Shown here piece by piece: positions 54,697 to 62,882 of a stretch of 64,000 nt of DNA. The notes beneath the pieces were generated by a model. That model was given only the letters and a program-made list of their open reading frames with translations. It made no database searches and was not told where the DNA came from. The position numbers and the translations under genes are program-made. Location: NCBI GenBank assembly GCA_018401645.1, contig JAGYKK010000012.1:1-64000 (forward strand), given 5' to 3'. Numbering within the stretch: position 1 is the first letter of the stretch; each line of letters starts with the position of its first letter. The DNA is from Mycobacterium sp. (lineage in GTDB: Bacteria; Actinomycetota; Actinomycetes; Mycobacteriales; Mycobacteriaceae).

Positions 54697-56144
54697 ACCG
54701 CCTTGGTGGCGGCCAGGGCGTCGAGAAATGAGCGCGCCCAGCGGTCCAGGTCGTGGGCCAAAACCTGCCGGCGGAGTGCGCGCATCCGGCGCCGGCCCTC
54801 CTCGGGCGTCTGGTGGAGTGCGGCTTCGATGGCGTCCTTGACGCCCTCCGAATCATGCGGATTGGTCAGGTAGGCCCGACGTAATTCGGCTGCGGCACCG
54901 GTGAATTCGCTGAGCACCAAGGCGCCGCCAAGATCGCTGCGGCAGGCGACGTACTCCTTGGCCACCAGGTTCATTCCGTCCCGGAGCGCCGTGACCAACA
55001 TGACGTCGCTGGCTACGAAGAAGGCGATCAGTTCATCGCGGGGAACAGCCCGGTGCAGATAACGGACCACCTGATGGCCCACATCGCTGTACTCGCCGTT
55101 GATATGGCCGACCTGTTGTTCGATGTCGTTGCTCAGGACGCGGTAGCTGTCCACCCGCTCCCGGCTCGGCGTCGCCAATTGAATCAAGACGGTGTCGTCG
55201 CGCTGCGCCCGGCCTTCGGCGAGCAACTCCTCGAAGGCTCTCAGGCGCACCTCGATGCCTTTGGTGTAATCGAGGCGGTCCACCCCGAGCAGGATCTTGC
55301 GAGGGTTGCCCAGCTCGGCGCGGATTTCCTTGGCGCGGCGACGGATATTTTGTTCGCTCGCTTTGCGGTCGAGTTCGGCGGAGTCGATGGAGATCGGGAA
55401 CGCGCCGACCTTGACCGTCCGGGAGCCCAGGTTTACCTCGCCGAAGCGGGAGCGAACCCCGATCGAGGCGCGTGATGTCTTAACCCCGGTCAGTCGTCGG
55501 GACAGGAGGAGAAAGTTCTGTGCACCCCCGGCGAGGTGGAAGCCGACGAGATCGGCGCCCAGCAGGCCGTCGATGATCTCGGCCCGCCACGGCAGTTGCA
55601 TGAAGATCTCGGCTGGGGGGAACGGGATGTGCATGAAGAACCCGATGGTCAGATCAGGCCGGAGGGTGCGCAGCATCTTGGGAACCAGTTGCAATTGATA
55701 GTCCTGCACCCACACGGTGGCGCCCTCGGCCGCCGCCCGCGACGTGGCCTCGGCGAAGCGCCGGTTGACATCCACGTAACGGTCCCACCAACGGCGTTCA
55801 TAAATCGGTTTCACGATCAGATCGTGGTAGAGCGGCCACAGGGTGGCGTTGGAGAACCCCTCGTAGTAGTCGGAGACGTCGTCGCCGCTGAGTCGCACCG
55901 GGTAGAGGTGCAGTTCGTTTTCGACGATCGGTTCTTCGTCGCCGTCGATGACCCCGGGCCAGCCGATCCAGGCGCCGCGGTTGCGCCGCAGCAGCGGCTC
56001 CAATGCGGTGACCAAGCCACCGGGACTGCGTTTCCGGGTGACGGTTCCGTCCGGCAACTGTTCCATGTCGATGGGCAGCCGGTTGGCCACGACCACGAAG
56101 TCGGAGCTACCGGAACTCATGTTGCCGGCGTCTCCGGTGCCCAC
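54693..56144 (-). CDS. otsA: Trehalose-6-phosphate synthase OtsA
   Basis: A 483-residue GT20 glycosyltransferase with '[17 protein letters not shown]', '[11 protein letters not shown]', '[19 protein letters not shown]', '[19 protein letters not shown]', '[18 protein letters not shown]' and '[16 protein letters not shown]'. It makes trehalose-6-phosphate from NDP-glucose and glucose-6-phosphate. GTG 56144 lies directly after the stop of the 54-aa gene, so the pair are coupled; ATG 56120 is an alternative start. It is the Rv3490 ortholog. Confidence 0.95.
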   Translation of the reverse strand: MGTGDAGNMSSGSSDFVVVANRLPIDMEQLPDGTVTRKRSPGGLVTALEPLLRRNRGAWIGWPGVIDGDEEPIVENELHLYPVRLSGDDVSDYYEGFSNATLWPLYHDLIVKPIYERRWWDRYVDVNRRFAEATSRAAAEGATVWVQDYQLQLVPKMLRTLRPDLTIGFFMHIPFPPAEIFMQLPWRAEIIDGLLGADLVGFHLAGGAQNFLLLSRRLTGVKTSRASIGVRSRFGEVNLGSRTVKVGAFPISIDSAELDRKASEQNIRRRAKEIRAELGNPRKILLGVDRLDYTKGIEVRLRAFEELLAEGRAQRDDTVLIQLATPSRERVDSYRVLSNDIEQQVGHINGEYSDVGHQVVRYLHRAVPRDELIAFFVASDVMLVTALRDGMNLVAKEYVACRSDLGGALVLSEFTGAAAELRRAYLTNPHDSEGVKDAIEAALHQTPEEGRRRMRALRRQVLAHDLDRWARSFLDALAATKAV

Positions 56145-56309
56145 CTAGACCTCGAGCTTGGCAGGCCCAATACCGAGCATCGAGAGGAACACCCGGCACT
56201 CATCGGCATCGGTAGCGTAGGCGGCGACCACCTGCCTGGCCTGACGGGCCGTGTTGTCGGCCAAGGGTTCGACGTCGACGATATCCTCGGGCTCAGATTT
56301 TGCAGGCAT
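56145..56309 (-). CDS. Small protein upstream of otsA (Rv3489-like, 54 aa)
   Basis: Reading from ATG 56309 gives 54 residues: an acidic start (MPAKSEPEDIVDVEPLADN), then 'TARQARQVVAAYATDADECR' and 'VFLSMLGIGPAKLEV', ending at TAG 56147-56145. M. tuberculosis has a 54-residue gene, Rv3489, in the same place before otsA. The stop abuts the otsA GTG. The function is unknown; one coupled gene product might modulate OtsA. TACAGT, six bases before the ATG on the minus strand, suggests a leaderless mRNA. Confidence 0.78.
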   Translation of the reverse strand: MPAKSEPEDIVDVEPLADNTARQARQVVAAYATDADECRVFLSMLGIGPAKLEV

Positions 56310-56325
56310 GTCCTAACTGTAGGAC
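56310..56325 (-). promoter_or_regulatory. Inverted repeat and -10-like element before the otsA operon
   Basis: GTCCTA-ACTG-TAGGAC is a perfect 6-base inverted repeat ending at the base before the small gene's ATG. Its centre holds TACAGT on the minus strand, which would place a transcription start at the ATG. An operator overlapping a leaderless promoter is possible; no regulator is identified. Confidence 0.4.
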
Positions 56326-56550
56326 ATTGGCCATCGCCCGACTGCCGGGTAGGCGTTACCTGCTGTGATGCCGGCATCCGGGACCCGCCCGCCAGGCGCT
56401 GCCGGCACCCGGTCGGCCGAGGGTTACGGGGCCGCGGACGGTGCAGCCGATTACTAGAGTGAAAGGTCAAACCGCCCCGCCGGTTTTCCCGCTTGCGGGT
56501 GATCGACCCGCGGACCAATCGGCCTGCGGACCCAATCGAAGGAGCACTGC

Positions 56551-57390
56551 ATGCAACTCTTGTTCACCGACCGGACCTATCTGGTGACCGGCGGCGGCAG
56601 TGGTATCGGGAAGGGCGTGGCAGGTGGCCTCGCCCGGGCGGGTGCCCGGGTGATGATCGTGGGCCGCAACGCCGAGCGACTGAACGCGGCCGCCGGGGAG
56701 ATCGTCGAGCAACTCGTGGGTGACGTGCCGGGGGAGATCAGGGCCCATCCGGCCGACGTCATCGACGAGGAGCAGGTCGCCGGCGTCGTCGAGGCGGCGG
56801 TGGCCTGGGGCGGCACGTTGGCCGGCGTGGTGCACTGTGCCGGTGGATCGGAGACCATCGGCCCGGTCACCCAGATCGACTCCGAAGCCTGGCGACGGAC
56901 GGTGGACCTCAATGTCAACGGCACCATGTACGTGCTCAAGCATTCCGCGCGCGAGATGGTCCGCGCCGGCGGCGGCTCATTCGTCGGCATCTCCTCGATC
57001 GCGGCCAGCAACGTCCACCGGTGGTTCGGGGCCTACGGCGTGAGCAAGTCGGCGTTGGATCACTTAATGATGCTGGCCGCCGACGAACTGGGCCCGTCCT
57101 GGGTCCGAGTCAACGGCATCCGGCCTGGGCTCATCCGCACCGAATTGGTGGAGGTGCTGCTGAGTTCCCCCGAGGTCAGCGAGGACTATCGGCAGTGCAC
57201 TCCGCTGCCGCGAACCGGTGAAGTCACCGATGTCGCCAACCTCGCGATGTTTCTTCTCAGCGACGCAGCCGGCTGGATCACCGGCCAGGTGATCAACGTC
57301 GATGGGGGGCACGGCTTGCGGCGCGGCCCCGATCTGTCGGGAATGCTGGAGCCGTTGTTCGGTGCGGATGGACTTCGCGGTGTGGTCTGA
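56551..57390 (+). CDS. Short-chain dehydrogenase (Rv3485c-like)
   Basis: A 279-residue SDR with 'YLVTGGGSGIGKGVAGGLAR', 'VVHCAGGSE' in place of NNAG, Ser in 'GISSIAASNVHRW' and YGVSK, then 'IRPGLIRTELV' and 'ITGQVINVDGGHGLRRG'. It starts at ATG 56551 with GAAGGAG upstream. Gene order relative to otsA suggests the Rv3485c ortholog. The substrate is unknown. About 240 bases upstream (56310-56550) carry no gene I can support. Confidence 0.82.
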   Translation: MQLLFTDRTYLVTGGGSGIGKGVAGGLARAGARVMIVGRNAERLNAAAGEIVEQLVGDVPGEIRAHPADVIDEEQVAGVVEAAVAWGGTLAGVVHCAGGSETIGPVTQIDSEAWRRTVDLNVNGTMYVLKHSAREMVRAGGGSFVGISSIAASNVHRWFGAYGVSKSALDHLMMLAADELGPSWVRVNGIRPGLIRTELVEVLLSSPEVSEDYRQCTPLPRTGEVTDVANLAMFLLSDAAGWITGQVINVDGGHGLRRGPDLSGMLEPLFGADGLRGVV

Positions 57391-57398
57391 GTTCGCCG

Positions 57399-57899
57399 AT
57401 GCCCTCGCTACCGCGACCTGACAAACCCGGGCCCGGCCAGGAATCAGTCTGGGACTACCCGCGTCCACCTCGCTTGGAACGATTTCAGGGGTTGATCACC
57501 GTCGAGTTCGGCGGTGAGGTGATCGCCACCACCGACCATGGTTGGCGAGTCTTGGAGACCAGCCATCCACCGACCTACTACCTGCCGCCCACGGCATTCA
57601 CCCCTGGAGTGCTCCGCGACGCCCCCGGGCGATCCTGGTGTGAGTGGAAAGGGCAGGCCCGCTACTTCGACCTCGTCGCCGGTGGGCAGGTCGCCAGGAA
57701 GTCGGCGTGGAGTTATCCCCGGCCGACGCCGCAGTTCGAACCGATCGCCGACGCGATCGCCGTGATGGCCGCCGCCGTCGACCGCTGCACAGTCAATGGC
57801 GAGACGGTGGTGGCCCAGCCCGGCGGGTTTTACGGTGGTTGGATCACCAGCGGGGTCGTCGGCCCGTTCAAGGGCGGTCCGGGTTCGCTGGGTTGGTAG
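57399..57899 (+). CDS. DUF427-domain protein
   Basis: A 166-residue protein of the DUF427 family: 'WDYPRPPRLERFQGLITVEF', 'GWRVLETSHPPTYYLPP', 'SWCEWKGQARYFDLV' and 'GGFYGGWITSGVVGPFKG'. The family's function is unknown. The ATG is eight bases after the SDR stop, so they may be co-transcribed. The stop codon lies at the end of the first unit of an 18-base tandem repeat. Confidence 0.85.
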   Translation: MPSLPRPDKPGPGQESVWDYPRPPRLERFQGLITVEFGGEVIATTDHGWRVLETSHPPTYYLPPTAFTPGVLRDAPGRSWCEWKGQARYFDLVAGGQVARKSAWSYPRPTPQFEPIADAIAVMAAAVDRCTVNGETVVAQPGGFYGGWITSGVVGPFKGGPGSLGW

Positions 57900-57934
57900 G
57901 GTTCGCTGGGTTGGTAGGGTTCGCTGGGTTGGTA
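57881..57934. repeat. Three perfect copies of an 18-base tandem repeat
   Basis: GGGTTCGCTGGGTTGGTA is repeated at 57881-57898, 57899-57916 and 57917-57934 with no mismatch. The first copy encodes the last residues and stop of the DUF427 gene. Because 18 is a multiple of three, adding or losing units would not alter the protein end. It lies just upstream of the kinase gene at 57963. Confidence 0.93.
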
Positions 57935-57962
57935 GGGAGAGCGCCCTCGGTACGATCCGCGG

Positions 57963-59441
57963 ATGCCTCTGGCCAATGGTGAGCACTTCGCCGGCTACCG
58001 AATCCTGCGGCCACTCGGTTTCGGTGGAATGGGCGAGGTCTACCTGGTCGCCCATCCGCGCTTGCCGCGTCAGGATGCGCTGAAGATCCTGCCCCCCGAT
58101 ATGTCGGCGGACGCGGAGTTCCGAGCCCGCTTCAATCGGGAGGCGGAGTCGGCAGCCGCGCTCTATAACCCGCATATTGTCGGCATTCACGACCGCGGTG
58201 AGTTCGCCGGTCAACTCTGGATTTCGATGGACTATATCGATGGCCCGGATGCCGGCCGCTTACTGCGCGAGCGCTACTCCAGCGGAATGCCCGCCGCGGA
58301 GGTGATCGAGATCGTCTCGGCGGTGGCCGACGCACTGGACTATGCCCACGAACGTGGTCTGATGCATCGCGATATCAAGCCCCCGAACATTCTGCTGACC
58401 AATCCCGAGCGTGGCCGACGCCGGATTCTGTTGGCCGACTTCGGAATTGCCCGTAATGCGGCCGAGGTCAGCGGATTGACCGATACCAACGTCACACTCG
58501 GGACGGTGAACTATGCGGCTCCCGAGCAACTCATGGGAGCGCCGATCGACGGCCGCGCCGATCAGTACAGTCTGGCCGCGACCGCCTATCACCTGTTGAC
58601 CGGGTCACCGATGTTCGGTTCCTCCAACCCGGCAGTGGTGATCGGCCGACACCTCAATTCGGCGCCCCCTCCGCTGACCGACTACCGGCCGGATCTGGCT
58701 GCACTGGACCCCGTGCTGGCCAAGGCGCTGTCGAAGAATCCCGGTGACCGGTTTCCGAGCTGTACGGATTTCGCCAACGCACTGGGCTGGGCGATGACGT
58801 CCGGGGGTGGCCGGCCGTTGCCGCCTTTTGCCGTGGCCGCCGCGCCGGACCCGCCACCGCAGGTCCGCGAACGCGGCACCGCCATTCTGCCGACCACCTA
58901 TCCGGCGGCGAGTGCGGAGCGACCGGTCCACGACGCTGAACCTGCGCCGCGCTGGCCGTGGCTACTGGCGGCAATGGGGCTGGTTGTGATCCTGGGCGCG
59001 CTGGCCTTTGCGATGTGGCCGCGCGATCAGCGGTCGGCTTCGCCCCCAGCAGATCCGGCTACGTCGACGGCCCGGTCGATGTCGACTACCCCGGCCACCA
59101 CCGCCGCTTCGGTATCGAGCGCTCCGGTCAGTTTCGAGGGCATGCGTGACCTGGTGGCCGGTTTTTACAGCGAGCTGCCGGGCAACGCTGCAGGTGCCTG
59201 GGACAAATTCGACGTCAACTACCAGCAGCGCGCCGGCGAGGCGGATTACCTGAACTTCTGGTCGTCGATCGAGTCGGTTTCGCTGATCTCCGTCACCCCG
59301 CGTGATGCGACCAGTGTGGTCGCCAGGATTCGTTATGTCTTGCGGGCTGGTGGTGTCGACACCGAGGACCGTTGGTTGTCGGTGGTGGTCAAGGACGGCC
59401 GGCCGTTGATCTACGACTCTGAGCGGATCGGACCGGCATAG
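57963..59441 (+). CDS. Membrane-anchored Ser/Thr protein kinase (PknF/PknJ-like)
   Basis: A 492-residue Hanks-type kinase. The Gly-loop is [12 protein letters not shown] (18-29), the ATP lysine is Lys41, the catalytic loop HRDIKPPN (135-142; PPN instead of the common PSN/AN), DFG 159-161, an activation loop with several Thr (residues 173-181), and APEQ 186-189. A Pro-rich juxtamembrane part leads to one transmembrane helix at about 332-352. The roughly 140-residue extracytoplasmic domain begins Ser/Thr-rich and ends in an NTF2-like fold ('[20 protein letters not shown]'). Ligand and substrates are unknown. It is not at this position in M. tuberculosis. Confidence 0.92.
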   Translation: MPLANGEHFAGYRILRPLGFGGMGEVYLVAHPRLPRQDALKILPPDMSADAEFRARFNREAESAAALYNPHIVGIHDRGEFAGQLWISMDYIDGPDAGRLLRERYSSGMPAAEVIEIVSAVADALDYAHERGLMHRDIKPPNILLTNPERGRRRILLADFGIARNAAEVSGLTDTNVTLGTVNYAAPEQLMGAPIDGRADQYSLAATAYHLLTGSPMFGSSNPAVVIGRHLNSAPPPLTDYRPDLAALDPVLAKALSKNPGDRFPSCTDFANALGWAMTSGGGRPLPPFAVAAAPDPPPQVRERGTAILPTTYPAASAERPVHDAEPAPRWPWLLAAMGLVVILGALAFAMWPRDQRSASPPADPATSTARSMSTTPATTAASVSSAPVSFEGMRDLVAGFYSELPGNAAGAWDKFDVNYQQRAGEADYLNFWSSIESVSLISVTPRDATSVVARIRYVLRAGGVDTEDRWLSVVVKDGRPLIYDSERIGPA

Positions 59442-59471
59442 GCTTCACCCGACGTTCTCGAAGTCGCCCTC

Positions 59472-59960
59472 TTAGGGTGACAGCAGGTGTGGCCGGCAGT
59501 ACGCGCACATTCCCGACCCCAGGCTGGGGTAACCGCAGTGCGGACACGTTCCCACCCGCGCGGTCGGTGGTTGGTCGTGGCGCCGGAGATCGGCGAGGAC
59601 GATGTCCAGGCGATTGAGATGGGCAGCCATGACGTGCAATCGTGCGGTCAGTTGTTCGCGTTTAGTTTTCAGATCTGTTCGCTGGCGAAGCATTTCGCCG
59701 GTAGCAGGCCCAGTGGGTCGCCCGCGCTGCCAGTCGATCTCACAGATCAGGCGGTCGAGTCCGTCGAGTTCGGCCGCAAGGCCGCGAAGCAACTGGGTTA
59801 GCCGATCCCGATCACCCTGGATCGAATTCAGCCCGCCGGCGAGTGCGGGTTTGGGAAAATCCACGCTGTGTGTCGGGAGGGCTGAGCCGAGCAACTCTGG
59901 TTCCCTTCGCATCCGATTGACCGCCGCGGGTTTCAGCCAACGAACGTAAGCTAGCACCAT
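59472..59960 (-). CDS. Coiled-coil/zinc-ribbon protein of unknown function
   Basis: About 162 residues if started at ATG 59960; 146 if at 59912, and the frame is open to 60311. The middle is a helical, Leu-rich segment ('GDRDRLTQLLRGLAAELDGL', 'TKREQLTARLHVMAAHLNRL'), probably a coiled coil. The end is a zinc ribbon, TCPHCGYPSLGSGMCAYCR, with two CxxC pairs. I do not recognise the family. It is divergent from an acyltransferase gene and convergent with the kinase gene. Confidence 0.6.
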   Translation of the reverse strand: MVLAYVRWLKPAAVNRMRREPELLGSALPTHSVDFPKPALAGGLNSIQGDRDRLTQLLRGLAAELDGLDRLICEIDWQRGRPTGPATGEMLRQRTDLKTKREQLTARLHVMAAHLNRLDIVLADLRRHDQPPTARVGTCPHCGYPSLGSGMCAYCRPHLLSP

Positions 59961-60161
59961 CGTCGGCAATAGGTGAAATCTTTGCCAGAATCGCCTTTGC
60001 GGGGATATTCCGGTGGCGGTGGCGGTAGGGCACGAGCCTCCGTGCGGTGGTGCGCGGGCACCGGTGGCGACCTGTGTCGAGAGAGGACTTTTCCGCATCG
60101 TGCACAATGAGACCCGGGTGGAAATTCGTCGCCCACGAGGGCGATTCGAGGCAAAAGACGC

Positions 60162-60995
60162 GTGACTGAGGAGAACGATTCCGGCCTGCTGGAAGCGGTT
60201 GTCGGTGCAGGCGCGGCCGCACTGGCCCCGGTAATCACGTGCTGCCATCCCTACGTCCGCGGGTTGGCCAACCTGCCGGCCGACGGTCGTTTTCTTCTGG
60301 TGGGCAACCACACCCTGTTCTCGATGGCCGAGGTTGTCCTAATTCCCTATTTCGTCCGTACCGCTATCGGCACCCGGGTGCGCCCGTTGGCGGACCGCCA
60401 GTTCGCCCGCATGACCGGTATACAGGCCGCATTGGTCACCGCCTACGGTGCGGTGATCGGTACGCCTGCCGCGGCGCGCCGACTGATGGACGAGGGGGAG
60501 TCTGTTCTGGTGTTCCCTGGTGGAGCGCGAGAGATCAGCAAGTACAGGGGCGAGGAATACACATTGAGCTGGCAGAACCGCGACGGTTTCGCACGGATCG
60601 CTATCGAGAAGGAATACCCGATAGTCACCGTTGCCCTGGTGGGTGGTGATGACGTCTACACCAGCATGGTGCGCCGGGACAGCACCCTCGGACGTGTCGG
60701 CCGGTGGGCTGGGCAACGCCTGACTGGTCGCTCCGATATCACTATGTCGCCCGTCCGTGGAGTCGGCCTGACCCTGATTCCGAAACCACAGCGGATGTAT
60801 CTCGCGTTCGGTCAACCCATTGACACCCGCCGAAGCCCACAAACGTCAGTCGAGGCGTGGACTGGTGCGGTCAAGCGACGGGTCCAACAAGATCTCGAGG
60901 CGGCCCTGCTCGACCTGCAACGTATTCGAGCCACAGATCCGTATCGCCGGATGAATCCGGTTGGCCGGAGCAGCGCGATTCCCTCTCCGTGTTAA
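60162..60995 (+). CDS. PlsC-like lysophospholipid/diacylglycerol acyltransferase
   Basis: A 277-residue acyltransferase with the catalytic block 'LVGNHTLFSMAEVVLIPYF' (an H-x5-E variant of HX4D), 'ESVLVFPGGAREISKYRGEE' (substrate block) and 'EKEYPIVTVALVGGDDVYTS'. It belongs to the plant DGAT/esterase-associated acyltransferase branch found in mycobacteria and probably esterifies a lipid alcohol. The start is GTG 60162 with no strong ribosome site. A hydrophobic N-terminal stretch could tether it to the membrane. Confidence 0.82.
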   Translation: MTEENDSGLLEAVVGAGAAALAPVITCCHPYVRGLANLPADGRFLLVGNHTLFSMAEVVLIPYFVRTAIGTRVRPLADRQFARMTGIQAALVTAYGAVIGTPAAARRLMDEGESVLVFPGGAREISKYRGEEYTLSWQNRDGFARIAIEKEYPIVTVALVGGDDVYTSMVRRDSTLGRVGRWAGQRLTGRSDITMSPVRGVGLTLIPKPQRMYLAFGQPIDTRRSPQTSVEAWTGAVKRRVQQDLEAALLDLQRIRATDPYRRMNPVGRSSAIPSPC

Positions 60996-61090
60996 CAATT
61001 CAACGGCGCTGCCGGACGGAGCCTGCGTGAGTGAGTGGTGCCCCGACCCAACCGATCAGACCGACCCAATCGATCAGAGAGCAGCGAGCG

Positions 61091-62761
61091 ATGTCTGACA
61101 TTGAGATTGCGCAGGCTGCCCAGAAACAGCCGATTGCCGACTTGGCGCAGCGGCAGTACGGCATCGCTGTTCAGCACATCGAACCCTACGGCCACTTCAA
61201 GGCCAAACTGTCGCTGGAGTACGTCGAGAGCCTGCAGGATCGCGACGACGGCCACCTCATTCTTGTGACGGCGATCAGCCCAACACCGGCCGGTGAGGGC
61301 AAAACCACCACCACTGTGGGGCTTGGCGACGCCCTGAATCGGCTGGGTAAACGCGCCATCATCTGTCTGAGGGAGCCCTCGCTTGGGCCCTGCTTCGGTG
61401 TCAAGGGTGGTGCGGCCGGCGGAGGATTCGCCCAACTCACCCCCATGGAGGACATCAATTTGCACTTCACCGGTGACTTCCATGCCATCAGCGCGGCCCA
61501 TAACCTGCTCGCCGCAATGATCGACAATCACATCCACCACGGCAACGCTCTTGATCTAGACCCGCGGCTAATCAACTGGAAGCGCGTCGTGGACATCAAC
61601 GATCGCGCGCTCCGGCGGATCGTGGTCGGATTAGGCGGTTCCGCGAACGGCTACGTGCGTGAGGATGGGTTCGATATCACCGTGGCATCCGAAGTCATGG
61701 CTATTCTCTGCTTGGCCGGCTCGCTCGCCGACCTTAAAACACGCCTCGGTGAGATTGTCATCGGTTACACCACCCAACGCGAGCCTGTTCGGGCACGTAA
61801 TCTGAATGCCGACGGTGCGATGGCGACACTTTTAAAGGACGCCATCAAACCCAACCTTGTCCAGACCCTCGAAAACAATCTGGCTTTTGTTCACGGTGGC
61901 CCGTTCGCGAACATCGCACATGGCTGCAGTAGCGTCCTGGCCACGCGCACGGCGCTGAAACTCGCCGATATCGTCGTCACCGAAGCGGGATTCGGTGCCG
62001 ATCTCGGTGCCGAGAAATTCATTGATATCAAGTGCCGCACAGCGGGCCTGAGGCCGCGGGCGGCGGTGCTCGTCGCCACCGCCCGGGCACTGAAATACCA
62101 CGGCGGCGCGCCGCGCGATGGCCTGGACCGGGAAGACCTCGCTGCCCTTGAACGTGGACTGGTCAACCTTGAGCGGCACTATCACAACATCACCACTCAA
62201 TACGGCCTACCGTGTGTGGTCTGCATCAATCACTTCACGGCGGATACCCCGGCGGAACTGGCGCTGATCCAAGCAAGAGTCGCCAGCCTCGGTGGGCGGG
62301 CCGTCGTTGCGCGGCACTGGGCGCAGGGCGGTGCCGGCGCTGAGGTGTTAGCCGAAGCCGTGCTCGCGTTGGTTGAGAACAACCGGGGCGAGCACCGTTA
62401 CGTCTACGACGACGACATGGGGTTGTGGGACAAAATCAAGGCCGTCGCCACCCGCGTCTACGGGGCCGCGGATATCGCGGCGAGTGCCAAAGTCGAGGCG
62501 CAGATCAACGGACTCGACGCTCAATGGGGGCATTTGCCCGTGTGTATCGCGAAAACCCAGATGTCCTTCTCAACCGACCCCGGTGCGATCGGCGCACCCA
62601 GCGGCCACACGGTTCAACTGGAAGAAGTTCGGCTGGCGGCTGGCGCGGGCTTCGTGGTCGTCATTGCCGGTGACATCACCACCATGCCTGGGTTGCCGAA
62701 AGTTCCCGCTGCCGAGCGGATCGACGTTGACGCCAAGGGAACCATCAGCGGCCTGTTTTGA
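61091..62761 (+). CDS. fhs: Formate-tetrahydrofolate ligase
   Basis: A 556-residue enzyme of normal length. It has the P-loop [12 protein letters not shown] (64-75), '[19 protein letters not shown]', '[21 protein letters not shown]', '[16 protein letters not shown]' and '[19 protein letters not shown]'. It forms 10-formyl-THF from formate, THF and ATP. Many mycobacteria lack it, M. tuberculosis included, so it marks an accessory region. ATG 61091 is chosen; the frame extends to 61031 through a short ACCGATCAG-type repeat. Confidence 0.95.
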   Translation: MSDIEIAQAAQKQPIADLAQRQYGIAVQHIEPYGHFKAKLSLEYVESLQDRDDGHLILVTAISPTPAGEGKTTTTVGLGDALNRLGKRAIICLREPSLGPCFGVKGGAAGGGFAQLTPMEDINLHFTGDFHAISAAHNLLAAMIDNHIHHGNALDLDPRLINWKRVVDINDRALRRIVVGLGGSANGYVREDGFDITVASEVMAILCLAGSLADLKTRLGEIVIGYTTQREPVRARNLNADGAMATLLKDAIKPNLVQTLENNLAFVHGGPFANIAHGCSSVLATRTALKLADIVVTEAGFGADLGAEKFIDIKCRTAGLRPRAAVLVATARALKYHGGAPRDGLDREDLAALERGLVNLERHYHNITTQYGLPCVVCINHFTADTPAELALIQARVASLGGRAVVARHWAQGGAGAEVLAEAVLALVENNRGEHRYVYDDDMGLWDKIKAVATRVYGAADIAASAKVEAQINGLDAQWGHLPVCIAKTQMSFSTDPGAIGAPSGHTVQLEEVRLAAGAGFVVVIAGDITTMPGLPKVPAAERIDVDAKGTISGLF

Positions 62762-62882
62762 CGCACACGGCGACCTCACCGGAACATATTTGCTGGGCCG
62801 GGGTCAGCCCCGACTAATGTGAACAGGTCCCGAAGCGGCGGTAGCAGCTCCGAACCGGCAACAACCACAGGAGCCGCCCCAC

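Noticed and set aside
61031-61090. Upstream extension of fhs from 61031
   Set aside because: The extra 20 residues come from a short ACCGATCAG-like repeat and do not resemble the family N-terminus; ATG 61091 fits.
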